Shown piece by piece: positions 1 to 6,254 of a stretch of DNA of 9,817 nucleotides. Each line of letters starts with the position of its first letter. The stretch's first letter is position 1. The translations under genes were made by a program, and so were the position numbers. Origin of the DNA: Halobacteriales archaeon SW_5_68_122 (lineage in GTDB: Archaea; Halobacteriota; Halobacteria; Halobacteriales; Haloarculaceae); NCBI GenBank assembly GCA_003022815.1, contig PXSL01000105.1:1-9817 (forward strand), given 5' to 3'. The notes under the pieces were generated by a model. It did not search any database. It was not told the origin of the DNA and saw only the letters and a list, made by a program, of their open reading frames with translations.

Positions 1-806
1 GCACCCTCCGTCGCCGCGTAGTAGGACGGCAACTGCGTCGGGACGTGGATGCCACCGAAGCCGAACGGCCGCTGCTGTTTGGCCCACTGGACCAGCGCCT
101 TCGTCCCGATGTGTGCCAGTGCCGTGTAAACCCCGTCCACGCCGTCGTTCTCGATTTCCTCGTAGATGGGGGTGAAGTCCTCGGTGCTCTCGGAGACGCG
201 GCTGACCCGGGTGACCTCGACGTTCGCCTCGTTGATAAGTCGCTGTTTGATATCCTCCGTCACGGGCTCGGTCCATTTGAAGTCCTCGGCGATGAAGGCG
301 ACCTTCTCCCAGCCCATCGAGTCGAAGCGCTCCTTGGCGAACGTCACGAGCGAGTCGTCGAGGAACGTCGAGTTCGTCGGTCCGACCCGGAACCACGGTT
401 TGTACGTCTCGTAGTCCTCGGCGAGCAGCGCCGGCGCCTCCGGTGTGGCCGCGCCGCTCGTCAGATGGACTGTCTCCGCCTGGGCGATGTCGTCCATAAT
501 TGCCAGCAACTGCTCGGAGCCGAAGATGCCGACCGTCGCCTCCACGTTCTCCCCGGTCGTGAGTTCCTTGTAGACGTCGCGAGCGGTGCTCGGCTGGTCC
601 TTCGTGTCCTTCGTCGACACCTCGACCCCGATAGTGATGGTGTCGGGAACGGTGCCGTCACCGCTATCGGAGTCGCCGAGACAGCCAGCGAACGCCACGC
701 CCGCCGCACCGGCACCCGTCGCTTGCAGGAACGGCCGCCGCTTCGTCAGTCGTCCGGTCCCGGACTCGGTATTCGTCTCTGTCTGCTCGTAGCTGTCGTC
801 CGTCAT
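1..806 (-). CDS. ABC transporter substrate-binding lipoprotein, LivK/amino-acid type (partial, internal loss)
   Basis: Extracytoplasmic binding protein that would deliver a branched-chain amino acid or similar ligand to an ABC permease. Reading from ATG at 806 gives 268 residues before the window edge; the C-terminus is missing. Residues 22-27 (KRRPFL) are a Tat twin-arginine motif and FAGC (39-42) is a lipobox, so the mature protein should be lipid-anchored at Cys42 outside the membrane. Residues 92-122 (VGIFGSEQLLAIMDD... then HLTSGAATPE) and FRVGPTNSTF (139-148) are typical of type-1 periplasmic binding proteins from haloarchaea. Odd: beta-1 (TITIGV, 56-61) runs straight into EVSTKDTKDQPSTA (62-75). 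The usual segment between them, with the GQ..NGA..A..EIN..GG core, about 40-50 residues, is absent although the frame is kept. The family is sure; the ligand is unknown; activity is doubtful if the gap is real. No permease genes are visible; they may lie to the left. Confidence 0.88.
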   Translation of the reverse strand, partial: MTDDSYEQTETNTESGTGRLTKRRPFLQATGAGAAGVAFAGCLGDSDSGDGTVPDTITIGVEVSTKDTKDQPSTARDVYKELTTGENVEATVGIFGSEQLLAIMDDIAQAETVHLTSGAATPEAPALLAEDYETYKPWFRVGPTNSTFLDDSLVTFAKERFDSMGWEKVAFIAEDFKWTEPVTEDIKQRLINEANVEVTRVSRVSESTEDFTPIYEEIENDGVDGVYTALAHIGTKALVQWAKQQRPFGFGGIHVPTQLPSYYAATEG

Positions 807-1300
807 CGGTTCACGTCCATAACAGTTGTCTGCGGTGGCTGTCCACGTGCGTTACCCGTTGTCATTGGACACACTGGAATCATTTCGAGGTTTTTTGTCT
901 TAAATGTTGGCGTCGAAAGTTGTCCGAATCTTTACTAATTATCCGGGTGGGGCTACGTACTGTCTCGCCGTCGACATGCCGGTCCCTGAGCTGGTCAACA
1001 GTGCGGAGCGCGCTGTCCTGGCCGGAGCTGATCGGGCTCAGGGCGCCGATCCCGTCGGTCAGTGCCAAGTGGTCGGCGACGAACGGCCAACCGATGTTTT
1101 TCCGCCTCCCCGGCCACGTCGGACACCCTGCCGATGCCCATCGACGACTGCATATGGGGCAGCAGCGGCGGCCACTCGCACCGGCAGACGTGCTCCCTGT
1201 CGGCGGCAACGGATCATGCTGTCGGTCATAGGTACGCGAACCGACGGCTGGAGGGGAGAGCTCCATGTGGCCCTCCGGGACCGGTTCGGTCGACGCGCCG
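807..1300. other. Intergenic region of about 490 nt, no supported gene
   Basis: This gap lies between the stop of the SDR gene and the start of the binding-lipoprotein gene. It holds an AT-rich patch at about 873-950, probably promoter DNA. On the minus strand two short stretches with coding-like third positions lie in neighbouring frames: one with an ATG near 1154 running to about 1102 (MQSSMGIGRVSDVAGEAE), the other from about 1100 to 950 (NIGWPFVADHLALTDGIGAL and onward). They would join if the run of five T at 1097-1101 had four. I do not recognise the joined protein, and its last 20 or so codons run through the AT-rich patch, so I do not call a gene. It may be a decayed or misread small ORF. 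Confidence 0.4.
898..907 (-). promoter_or_regulatory. Possible TATA box for the binding-lipoprotein gene
   Basis: On the minus strand the site reads ACATTTAAGA, inside an AT-rich patch (about 873-950) in otherwise GC-rich DNA. Transcription would start near 870, leaving a leader of about 65-70 nt before the ATG at 806. The call rests only on composition and on its position upstream of the gene. Confidence 0.3.
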
Positions 1301-1999
1301 TCATCGCGCCGTCCAGCCACCGTCAACGGCCAGCGTCGCTCCAGTCGCATAGGAGGCCATCTCACTGGCGAGAAACACCGCAGGGCCGGCTATCTCTCCC
1401 GGGTCGGCGAACCGCTCCAGCGGCGTCCGGTCCTCGATGGACGCCCGGAGGTCCTCGTCGGCCCGGAGGTCGGCCGTCAGGCCGGTCGCGACGTATCCGG
1501 GCGCCAAGCAGTTCACCCGCACGTCGGGCGCCCAGTCCAGCGCGAGGCTCCTGGTCAGACCCACCAGCCCATGCTTCGAGGCGACGTAGGGGTGCTGACG
1601 GGGCAGTCCTACGAGGCCGCCGACGGAGGCGACGTTGACGAGCACGCCCTCCGACGCCGTCAGTGCCGACTCGGCCGCCCGGGCACAGGCGAAGGCCCCC
1701 TGGAGGTTGACCGCCATCACCTGCTCGAACCCCTCGTCGGTCACCGCCTCCGGCGGTCCGAGGGCGGCCTCGGGGTTGACCCCCGCGTTGTTCACGACGA
1801 TCGTCTCGAGGCGGCTCTCGACGCCCCGCTCTCTGACCGCCCTGACCACGTCCTCGAGGGCCGACTCCGACCGCGCCAACGGCACCACGTCGGCGCCGGC
1901 CTCGGCGAACCCCTCGGCGATGGCCCGGCCGATGCCGCGGGACCCGCCTGTAACCACGGCCGTCCGTTCCTCGAACTCGAAGCCGATGTCGACATCCAT
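1301..1999 (-). CDS. Short-chain dehydrogenase/reductase (SDR), FabG-like, with internal loss
   Basis: Cytoplasmic NAD(P)(H)-dependent oxidoreductase of the classical SDR family, 232 residues; substrate not predictable. Cofactor loop TGGSRGIG at 17-24, NNAG at 70-73, Asn98, Ser125, and the catalytic pair Tyr138/Lys142 (YVASK) are all visible, followed by LAPGYVATG (165-173) and the C-terminal AVDGGW (224-229). Start chosen at ATG 1999; the alternative ATG at 1995 is out of frame. Odd: after VRERGVESRLET (55-66) the sequence goes directly to IVVNNAG (67-73). Classical SDRs have about 25 residues between these, including the D-V motif that contacts the adenine ring and helix alpha-4; 232 residues is correspondingly shorter than the usual 250-260. 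The frame is preserved. It is divergent from rpoL with 82 nt between starts. The family assignment is secure; function as encoded is doubtful because part of the Rossmann fold is absent. Confidence 0.9.
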   Translation of the reverse strand: MDVDIGFEFEERTAVVTGGSRGIGRAIAEGFAEAGADVVPLARSESALEDVVRAVRERGVESRLETIVVNNAGVNPEAALGPPEAVTDEGFEQVMAVNLQGAFACARAAESALTASEGVLVNVASVGGLVGLPRQHPYVASKHGLVGLTRSLALDWAPDVRVNCLAPGYVATGLTADLRADEDLRASIEDRTPLERFADPGEIAGPAVFLASEMASYATGATLAVDGGWTAR

Positions 2000-2081
2000 A
2001 CCGGGCCGGGGGCGCGCCCGGTCAAAAGCGTGCCGGGCCGGTTCGTAACGCTCATACGGCGGATGGCTCTACGTGCCCTCA

Positions 2082-2366
2082 ATGGACCTCCGCGTCATCG
2101 AGAACCTCGAAACCGAACTGTCGATAGAGATAGAGGGCGAGGACCACACGTTCATGAATGTCCTGAAGGGCGCCCTGCTCGAGGTCGACGGCGTCGCCGC
2201 CGCCACCTACGACATGAACCCCGAGCAGTCGGGCGGCCAGACCGACCCCATCGTCACCATCAAGACCGACGGCAGCATCGACCCGCTGGACGCCCTCGAG
2301 GAGGCCGCCGGCGGCATCACGACGAAGACGGACGCCTTCCGCGAGGCCTTCGAGGCCGCGGCCTGA
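2082..2366 (+). CDS. rpoL: DNA-directed RNA polymerase subunit L (Rpo11)
   Basis: Small subunit of archaeal RNA polymerase, partner of Rpo3 in the assembly platform equivalent to the bacterial alpha dimer and to eukaryotic Rpb11. The 94-residue product shows the family core [17 protein letters not shown] followed by [18 protein letters not shown], then a C-terminal helix ending in [10 protein letters not shown]. The length is normal for haloarchaea and it appears intact. I chose ATG 2082 (MDLRVIE), which matches the usual N-terminus; a GTG at 2073 would add three residues. A weak TATA-like stretch (CTCATACGGC, 2051-2060) lies about 27 nt upstream, consistent with leaderless transcription. It is convergent with the zinc-ribbon gene downstream (90 nt between stops). 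Confidence 0.96.
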   Translation: MDLRVIENLETELSIEIEGEDHTFMNVLKGALLEVDGVAAATYDMNPEQSGGQTDPIVTIKTDGSIDPLDALEEAAGGITTKTDAFREAFEAAA

Positions 2367-2374
2367 AGCGGGAC

Positions 2375-2392
2375 GCCGGAATCGTTCCCGGC
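2375..2392 (+). terminator. Hairpin downstream of rpoL, possible terminator
   Basis: GCCGGAA, loop TCG, then TTCCCGGC form a 7-bp stem with one bulged C, 8 nt after the rpoL stop and between two convergent genes. There is no T-tract right after it, so the terminator role is only suggested by position. Confidence 0.3.
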
Positions 2393-2456
2393 GGCGCCCG
2401 AGCGGCGAGGCACACACCGCGTTCAGAATGACCGGGAGCATTCCGACCGCCGCCGG

Positions 2457-3260
2457 TCAGCAGACCACATAAGCGACCGCGACCGTATCCTCGGGCGTCA
2501 CGTGGACGGCCACGGCCTCGGCGCCGGCCTCCCGGGTGACGAGCGTCTCGAAACTCGACCGTCCCAGCAGGTCGTCGGCGACTGCCGCCGCCAGGGCGGC
2601 CTCACTGTCGAAGTTCGCCGGGTCGACGGACAGTTCGACCACGTCGCCGCCCAGTTCAGTGCGGCAGTCCGGGTCGAACTCCCTGGCCGGCGGGAGTTCA
2701 CCCTCGTAGTCAGGGTCGTATTCGGCGGCGACGTCGTGGCGGACGGCGTAAGTCGCAAGTGCCGAGAGGCCATCGTCGCGGCCCCGTTCCGTGCCCCGTT
2801 CGGCCGCGAACTCCCCGCGGAGTTCGTTCTCGACCGTCCGGAGGTCGAGGCCGGCGGCCTGCGCCGGCTTGCCGGGCGCCTCCGGCGGGGCCGGCGGGCC
2901 GCCGAGGCCCGGCACCGGAATCACGCCGACCAGCGCCAGCGCTACCACCGCGACGACGGCAACGGCCCCGAGCAGGTAGGGCCACCCGACATCGAGGTAG
3001 CCGGGCGTCGACAGCTCCGAGGCGAGGTCCCCGTCGCCGACCGCCCGCTTCTCCAGCGTTGGGTGGCTACAGCCCGAGCATATCTTCGGGTTCTTGACGT
3101 GCTCGCGGCCGCAGTTCTCACAGACCCAGACGAACGACTCGGCCTCGAAGGCCGACCCCGACTCGTCGTCGACCCGTTCGAACCGCTCGCGGCCACAGGT
3201 GTCACACGGCGGGTCGTCGGATTCGTACTCCCGCCCGCACCAGGTACACCGCCACGTCAC
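2457..3260 (-). CDS. Membrane protein with two zinc ribbons and a divergent CAP-like C-terminal domain
   Basis: 267 residues from GTG 3260. The N-terminus carries two four-cysteine zinc ribbons: C5-x2-C8 with C19-x2-C22, and C47-x2-C50 with C61-x2-C64. One hydrophobic helix follows at about 92-116 (WPYLLGAVAVVAVVALALVG), then a Gly/Pro-rich linker (117-135) and an acidic C-terminal domain. That domain begins like a CAP/SCP module (LRTVENELRGEFAAERG, 140-156) and ends in VAVAYVVC with a terminal Cys, but the GENIA-like signature and metal-site histidines of classical CAP proteins are not seen, so the CAP call is tentative. The ribbons would be cytoplasmic and the C-terminal domain outside. GTG 3260 is chosen because it gives the first ribbon cleanly and sits 26 nt from a TATA-like box. 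The frame stays open further upstream, but there it runs antisense to hisF. Function unknown. Confidence 0.85.
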   Translation of the reverse strand: MTWRCTWCGREYESDDPPCDTCGRERFERVDDESGSAFEAESFVWVCENCGREHVKNPKICSGCSHPTLEKRAVGDGDLASELSTPGYLDVGWPYLLGAVAVVAVVALALVGVIPVPGLGGPPAPPEAPGKPAQAAGLDLRTVENELRGEFAAERGTERGRDDGLSALATYAVRHDVAAEYDPDYEGELPPAREFDPDCRTELGGDVVELSVDPANFDSEAALAAAVADDLLGRSSFETLVTREAGAEAVAVHVTPEDTVAVAYVVC

Positions 3261-3280
3261 TGTCGAATCGAGGGGCCGCG

Positions 3281-3290
3281 GCGATAAATA
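3281..3290 (-). promoter_or_regulatory. TATA box of the zinc-ribbon gene (leaderless promoter)
   Basis: Minus-strand TATTTATCGC stands out from GC-rich flanks. Its centre is about 26 nt upstream of the GTG at 3260, the spacing expected when archaeal transcription starts at or next to the start codon. This also supports GTG as the true start. Confidence 0.6.
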
Positions 3291-3324
3291 CCGACGGATT
3301 CTGGCAGGCGCCGCCGTCGGACGG

Positions 3325-4054
3325 TCACAGTCGGACGGGGACGCCCTGCTCGTCGAGGTAGGCCTTGGTTTCCTCGATGGTGTACTCCCCGAAGTGGAAG
3401 ATGGAGGCCGCAAGCGCCGCGTCGGCGCCGGCCTCTTCGAACACCTCGTACATGTGCTCCGGGCTCCCGCAACCGGAGGAGGCGATGACCGGCGTCGACG
3501 TTTCCTCACACACCGTCCGGACGAGCGGGATGTCGTAGCCCTCCTTCGTCCCGTCGCGGTCGATGGAGTTGACGAACAGTTCGCCGGCGCCGCGGTCCTC
3601 GGCCTCGTTGACCCACTCGACGACGTCGATTTCCGTCCCCTCGCGGCCGCCCTTCTTCGTGCACTCGAACCACGCGCTCTCGCCGTCGACATCGACGTAG
3701 TGCTCGCCGGCCTCGTCGAAGCGACGGCGGGCGTCAACGCTGATGACGATGCACTGACTGCCGAACGCCGCCGCGCCCTCCTCGATGAGTTCGGGCCGCT
3801 CCAGTGCCCCCGTCGTTATCGACACCTTGTCGCCACCGGCCCGCAGCGTTTCTTTGCTCTCGGCCCTCCGCCGACGCCGTGATGTCGAGGAAGACGAACT
3901 CGTCGGCGCCCGACTGGTTGTACTTCTCGGCGAGTTCGACCGGGTTGCCGGTGTACTCGAGGTTCTCGAAGTTGACGCCCGTGTAGACGGCCGCGTTCCC
4001 CTCGTCGTCGACGTCGACGTCGATACAGGGGATGATGCGTTTCGTGAGGGTCAT
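3325..4054 (-). pseudogene. hisF: Imidazole glycerol phosphate synthase subunit HisF, with internal loss and frameshift
   Basis: HisF is the cyclase half of the HisH/HisF enzyme, converting PRFAR and ammonia to imidazole glycerol phosphate and AICAR in histidine synthesis. The N-terminal part (ATG 4054, [12 protein letters not shown]) is in one frame up to [11 protein letters not shown] (56-66) and carries the first catalytic Asp (Asp12 here). The remainder is in another frame, resuming at [18 protein letters not shown] and running to YLDEQGVPVRL with TGA at 3325; it includes the second catalytic Asp in VISVDARR. Between the two parts, about 30 residues normally spanning PLTVGGGIR and its phosphate-binding loop are absent from all frames. 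Joined length is about 241 against roughly 270 in relatives. A single-base error therefore cannot restore it. No other hisF is visible. If the loss is real, the strain should need histidine or carry another copy; an assembly gap is more likely. Confidence 0.9.
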
Positions 4055-4080
4055 CTATCGTCCGACGGTTGGCGGGCGGA

Positions 4081-4090
4081 GGGTTTACGA
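4081..4090 (-). promoter_or_regulatory. Possible TATA box for hisF
   Basis: Minus-strand TCGTAAACCC, centred about 31 nt upstream of the hisF ATG, lies in the 88-nt divergent spacer shared with the metallo-hydrolase gene. No convincing box is seen for the other direction. Confidence 0.35.
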
Positions 4091-4142
4091 TTTCGGAGTC
4101 GGGGGCCAAAGAGCCAAAGCCGCCCGCGACCAACGGCGGACG

Positions 4143-4727
4143 ATGACCACCGTTCGGAACATCGCCGCGGGCGTCCAGTCGATGACGAGCAACGCCTTTC
4201 TCGTTGACGGCGAGCGGACCGTCCTAGTTGACGCCGGCGACGGCTTCGACGCCGCGGCGCGCATTGAGGAGGCGACCGGCGGCCTCGACGCCGTCGTCCT
4301 GACCCACACCCACCCCGACCACGTCGGCAACATCGAGTCCGTGGTCGACGCCTTCGAGGTCGACGTGTGGGGATTCGACCCCGAGCACCCGCTCGTGGGC
4401 CACGAAATCGACGACGGCGACCACCTCCGGTTGGGCGACGCCGAGTGCGAGGCGCTGCACACGCCGGGCCACAAGAACGACCACGTCTGTCTGTACGCCC
4501 GCGGGGCGGGCGTCCTCTTTGCCGGCGACCTCGTGTTCGCCAACGGCGGGTTCGGCCGGACCGACCTCGCGGAGGGCAACCGGGAGACGCTCGTCGAGAG
4601 CATTGAGCGCCTGCTGGAGACCGTCGACGGGTCGCTCGATGCGATGTACGTTGGCCACGGGCCGGCCGTCGAGACGAACCCCCGCTACCACATCGAACTC
4701 GCCGCGCAGGCAGCGAGAATGGGGTGA
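4143..4727 (+). CDS. Metallo-beta-lactamase-fold hydrolase
   Basis: Cytoplasmic two-zinc hydrolase of the MBL superfamily, 194 residues, apparently intact. The signature THTHPDH spans 54-60 (His55, His57, Asp59, His60); further ligands are His110 in LHTPGHK, Asp129 in LFAGDLVF and His172 in YVGHGP. N-terminal SNAFLVDGERTVLVDAG (16-32) is the usual beta-hairpin before the metal loop. The single-domain, glyoxalase-II-like form is common in haloarchaea and substrates vary (thioesters, other hydrolysable metabolites); none can be named here. ATG 4143 is chosen since upstream codons in this frame read through the divergent promoter region. It is divergent from hisF (88 nt) and convergent with the P-loop gene, from which an unusually long 346-nt gap separates it. 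Confidence 0.93.
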   Translation: MTTVRNIAAGVQSMTSNAFLVDGERTVLVDAGDGFDAAARIEEATGGLDAVVLTHTHPDHVGNIESVVDAFEVDVWGFDPEHPLVGHEIDDGDHLRLGDAECEALHTPGHKNDHVCLYARGAGVLFAGDLVFANGGFGRTDLAEGNRETLVESIERLLETVDGSLDAMYVGHGPAVETNPRYHIELAAQAARMG

Positions 4728-4993
4728 GAGTTGGGTCAACGTACTTACCGCTCCGAGGAGTCGACACGGGTACAGGCGCACCCCGGTCCTGCGACCTCGA
4801 AGCGAGGCGGTTCCTCGCCGGGCCCGGGCGGGCAGGCTGAAACCCCGCCGGGTCGACGGCCGCTCCCACCCCTGAGCGTGCCGTCGCCGCCTCGCGCCCC
4901 AGAGGGCACCCTGACCAGCTAGCGACCCGCCGTTGCGAGCGAGCAACCCGTGCGTCTGTACGGCGGTATTCCCCCGTTCTACGGCACCCACTT

Positions 4994-5014
4994 GCAGTGA
5001 TTACTGCAGCTTTT
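4994..5014 (+). terminator. Hairpin plus TTTT, intrinsic-terminator-like
   Basis: TGCAGT-GATT-ACTGCA forms a perfect 6-bp stem with a 4-nt loop, followed after GC by TTTT on the plus strand. It would stop transcription coming from the metallo-hydrolase gene or from an RNA in the gap. The near-palindrome could instead be a protein-binding site. Confidence 0.4.
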
Positions 5015-5024
5015 ACCGGTGCGG

Positions 5025-5042
5025 CCGCCCGCCGTCGGGCGG
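5025..5042. repeat. GC-rich inverted repeat before the P-loop gene end
   Basis: CCGCCCG, loop CCGT, CGGGCGG: a perfect 7-bp stem about 30 nt beyond the stop of the P-loop gene, which is on the minus strand. It may act as a terminator or RNA-stabilising stem for that operon; no T-tract follows on the minus strand. Confidence 0.4.
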
Positions 5043-5073
5043 TCAATCCGGTGATGACTCACAGCAGTCAGTA

Positions 5074-5886
5074 TCAGACCGCCGCCAAGAGCGCCTCGTA
5101 GGCGTCCGCGTAGGCGTCGGCGACCGTTCCAGGGTCGCTCCGTTCATCGCCAGTCAGCGCCGGCAGCGGAACTGTCGCCGCCGGGTCGAGCAACCCGACG
5201 ACCGACTCGACGCGCTCCTCGAGGCGGCCCTCGTGGGCACTGCCGCTGGCCACCTCGCAGGCCTTCACGTAGCGGGTGCCGTCGTAGACCCGACATCGGC
5301 AGGGTTCGACCACCGCGACAGCGTCCGGGACCAGCCCCGACAGCGGCCGGGCGATGTCCGAGTACGATTCCACGACCGCGGCCTCGCGGGCCGCGACCCG
5401 CTCGCCGAGCGCCGACAGTGCCGGCGCGTGGTGGTTCGCCATCAGGTCGTTCAGCTCCGGAAGCGACTCGACGGCCGCCGCACTCGCCAGCGGCAGGCCG
5501 TTCCGGGCGGCGGGCGGCACCTCGACCGTTCCGTTGACGACGTAGCCCTCGCCGCCCTCGGGGTCGGTCACCCGGTCGACCGCGAAGGCCCGTTCCTCGC
5601 GGCCCAGCAGGCCCGTCCCGCCGCCCGGCGTCGGCAGCCATAGCCGGTGGACCGGGTTGATGGCCTCCGGCCGGATCTCCCCCGGCGAGGTCGCCGCCAG
5701 CCGTTCGGCGTCCTTGCCGTACAGTCGGCCGGACTCGACGGCCCGCCGGTAGTCGTCGTGGTCGTACCAGTAGTCGTTACCGGCCCGGGGCTTGAACGCC
5801 CGCACGCCGGTCCGCTCGACCAGCCCCGCGGTGAACGTCGTTTTGCCGGCGTCCACCTTGCTCGCGCCGGCGACGAGTAGCTTCAT
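5074..5886 (-). CDS. BioD/CobQ-like P-loop ATPase of unknown role
   Basis: 270-residue cytoplasmic P-loop protein. The N-terminus LLVAGASKVDAGKTTFTAGL (3-22) is a deviant Walker A like that of dethiobiotin synthetase and CobB/CobQ enzymes (pattern T-D-x-x-x-G-K-T), with Lys15 and Thr16 as nucleotide-binding residues. FKPRAG (31-36) corresponds to the KP motif near the active site in those families, and VVESYSDIARPL (171-182) resembles their EGAGG...PL element. NDYWYDHDDYR (37-47) is distinctive. The family seems to be haloarchaeal, without an established reaction; the fold suggests ATP-dependent carboxylate or amine activation, but that is inference. No internal loss is apparent. Start ATG 5886 overlaps the stop of the upstream small gene by 4 nt (ATGA), so the two are almost certainly co-translated. 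Confidence 0.85.
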   Translation of the reverse strand: MKLLVAGASKVDAGKTTFTAGLVERTGVRAFKPRAGNDYWYDHDDYRRAVESGRLYGKDAERLAATSPGEIRPEAINPVHRLWLPTPGGGTGLLGREERAFAVDRVTDPEGGEGYVVNGTVEVPPAARNGLPLASAAAVESLPELNDLMANHHAPALSALGERVAAREAAVVESYSDIARPLSGLVPDAVAVVEPCRCRVYDGTRYVKACEVASGSAHEGRLEERVESVVGLLDPAATVPLPALTGDERSDPGTVADAYADAYEALLAAV

Positions 5887-6146
5887 CTCAGGCCGTAGTA
5901 CCCCGGCTCCTCGTCGGCGTCCGGTTCGGCAAAGACGAACGCCTCGCTGTTGTCGAGCATCCAGGGGATGGCCCAGTCCAGCAGGATGGCCTCCGTCTCG
6001 GCGTCCATCTCCCTGTCGGGGTCGACCCCCTGGAGCAGTCGCGCTATCTCGTAGACGGTGTAGAGGTACTCCTCCTCGAGAACCTCCTCGGGCTCGCGGA
6101 ACTCGAACGGCCGCAGGTCCTCGAACTCCTCGCGCGGTCGTGGCAT
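5883..6146 (-). CDS. Small acidic haloarchaeal protein, possibly DUF5827
   Basis: 87 residues, strongly acidic, no membrane segment or metal motif. The N-terminus MPRPREEFEDLRPFEFREPE leads into a helical middle (LYTVYEIARLLQGVDPD) and a C-terminal aromatic block (AIPWMLDNSEAFVFAEP, then PGYYGLR). It resembles a conserved haloarchaeal family that I recall as DUF5827; this label needs a profile search. First gene of a two-gene operon: its TGA overlaps the ATG of the P-loop gene (5883-5886), suggesting a shared process or complex. Function unknown. Confidence 0.82.
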   Translation of the reverse strand: MPRPREEFEDLRPFEFREPEEVLEEEYLYTVYEIARLLQGVDPDREMDAETEAILLDWAIPWMLDNSEAFVFAEPDADEEPGYYGLR

Positions 6147-6166
6147 GGCCGGCGGTATGCGGCCGC

Positions 6167-6176
6167 GGGTTTAGGG
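6167..6176 (-). promoter_or_regulatory. TATA box of the small-protein/P-loop operon
   Basis: Minus-strand CCCTAAACCC is centred about 26 nt upstream of the ATG at 6146, the spacing of leaderless haloarchaeal promoters. Flanks are GC-only, which makes the AT core stand out. Confidence 0.45.
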
Positions 6177-6254
6177 TCTGACGGGATGGGCCGGGGCTCG
6201 ATGGGTAGCGTCGAAAGAACGTGATGGTGTGACCGCGGTCCTACCGGCTCGTCG

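Larger units (their letters stand above)
4728..5073. other. Long gap between convergent genes, hairpin-rich; possible structured RNA
   Basis: No protein gene is supported in these 346 nt; the open frames lack coding character and recognisable motifs. Convergent genes share no promoter, so a gap this long needs another explanation. Several inverted repeats are visible: CTCC-GA-GGAG near 4755, CCTCG-AAG-CGAGG near 4796, GTTGC-GAGCGA-GCAAC near 4933, plus the two hairpins listed separately. The plus strand ends in a hairpin followed by TTTT, suggesting a plus-strand transcript. I looked for signatures of SRP RNA, RNase P RNA, the cobalamin riboswitch and tRNA and found none. It may be an unknown non-coding RNA, a long untranslated end, or a decayed gene. 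Confidence 0.35.

Noticed and set aside
45..938. 297-codon open frame on the plus strand
   Set aside because: Antisense to the binding lipoprotein, whose Tat signal, lipobox and family motifs are clear.
1265..2431. 388-codon open frame on the plus strand
   Set aside because: It is antisense to the SDR gene and out of frame with rpoL; composition is Arg/Gly/Pro-rich, typical of a GC-driven shadow.
3261..3737. N-terminal extension of the zinc-ribbon gene (426-codon open frame in total)
   Set aside because: These codons are antisense-like low-complexity Ser/Arg/Pro sequence over hisF, and the TATA box at 3281-3290 lies inside them.
3325..4054. Programmed frameshift or an intron/intein explaining the broken hisF, sod and phr
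   Set aside because: The missing conserved residues are absent from all frames; recoding or removal of an insert would need extra, not missing, sequence.
4051..5046. 331-codon open frame on the minus strand
   Set aside because: Antisense to the intact metallo-hydrolase; Arg-rich and without motifs.
4728..5073. SRP RNA, RNase P RNA or cobalamin riboswitch in the gap
   Set aside because: I did not find the conserved SRP helix-8 core, the RNase P conserved regions or a B12 box on either strand.
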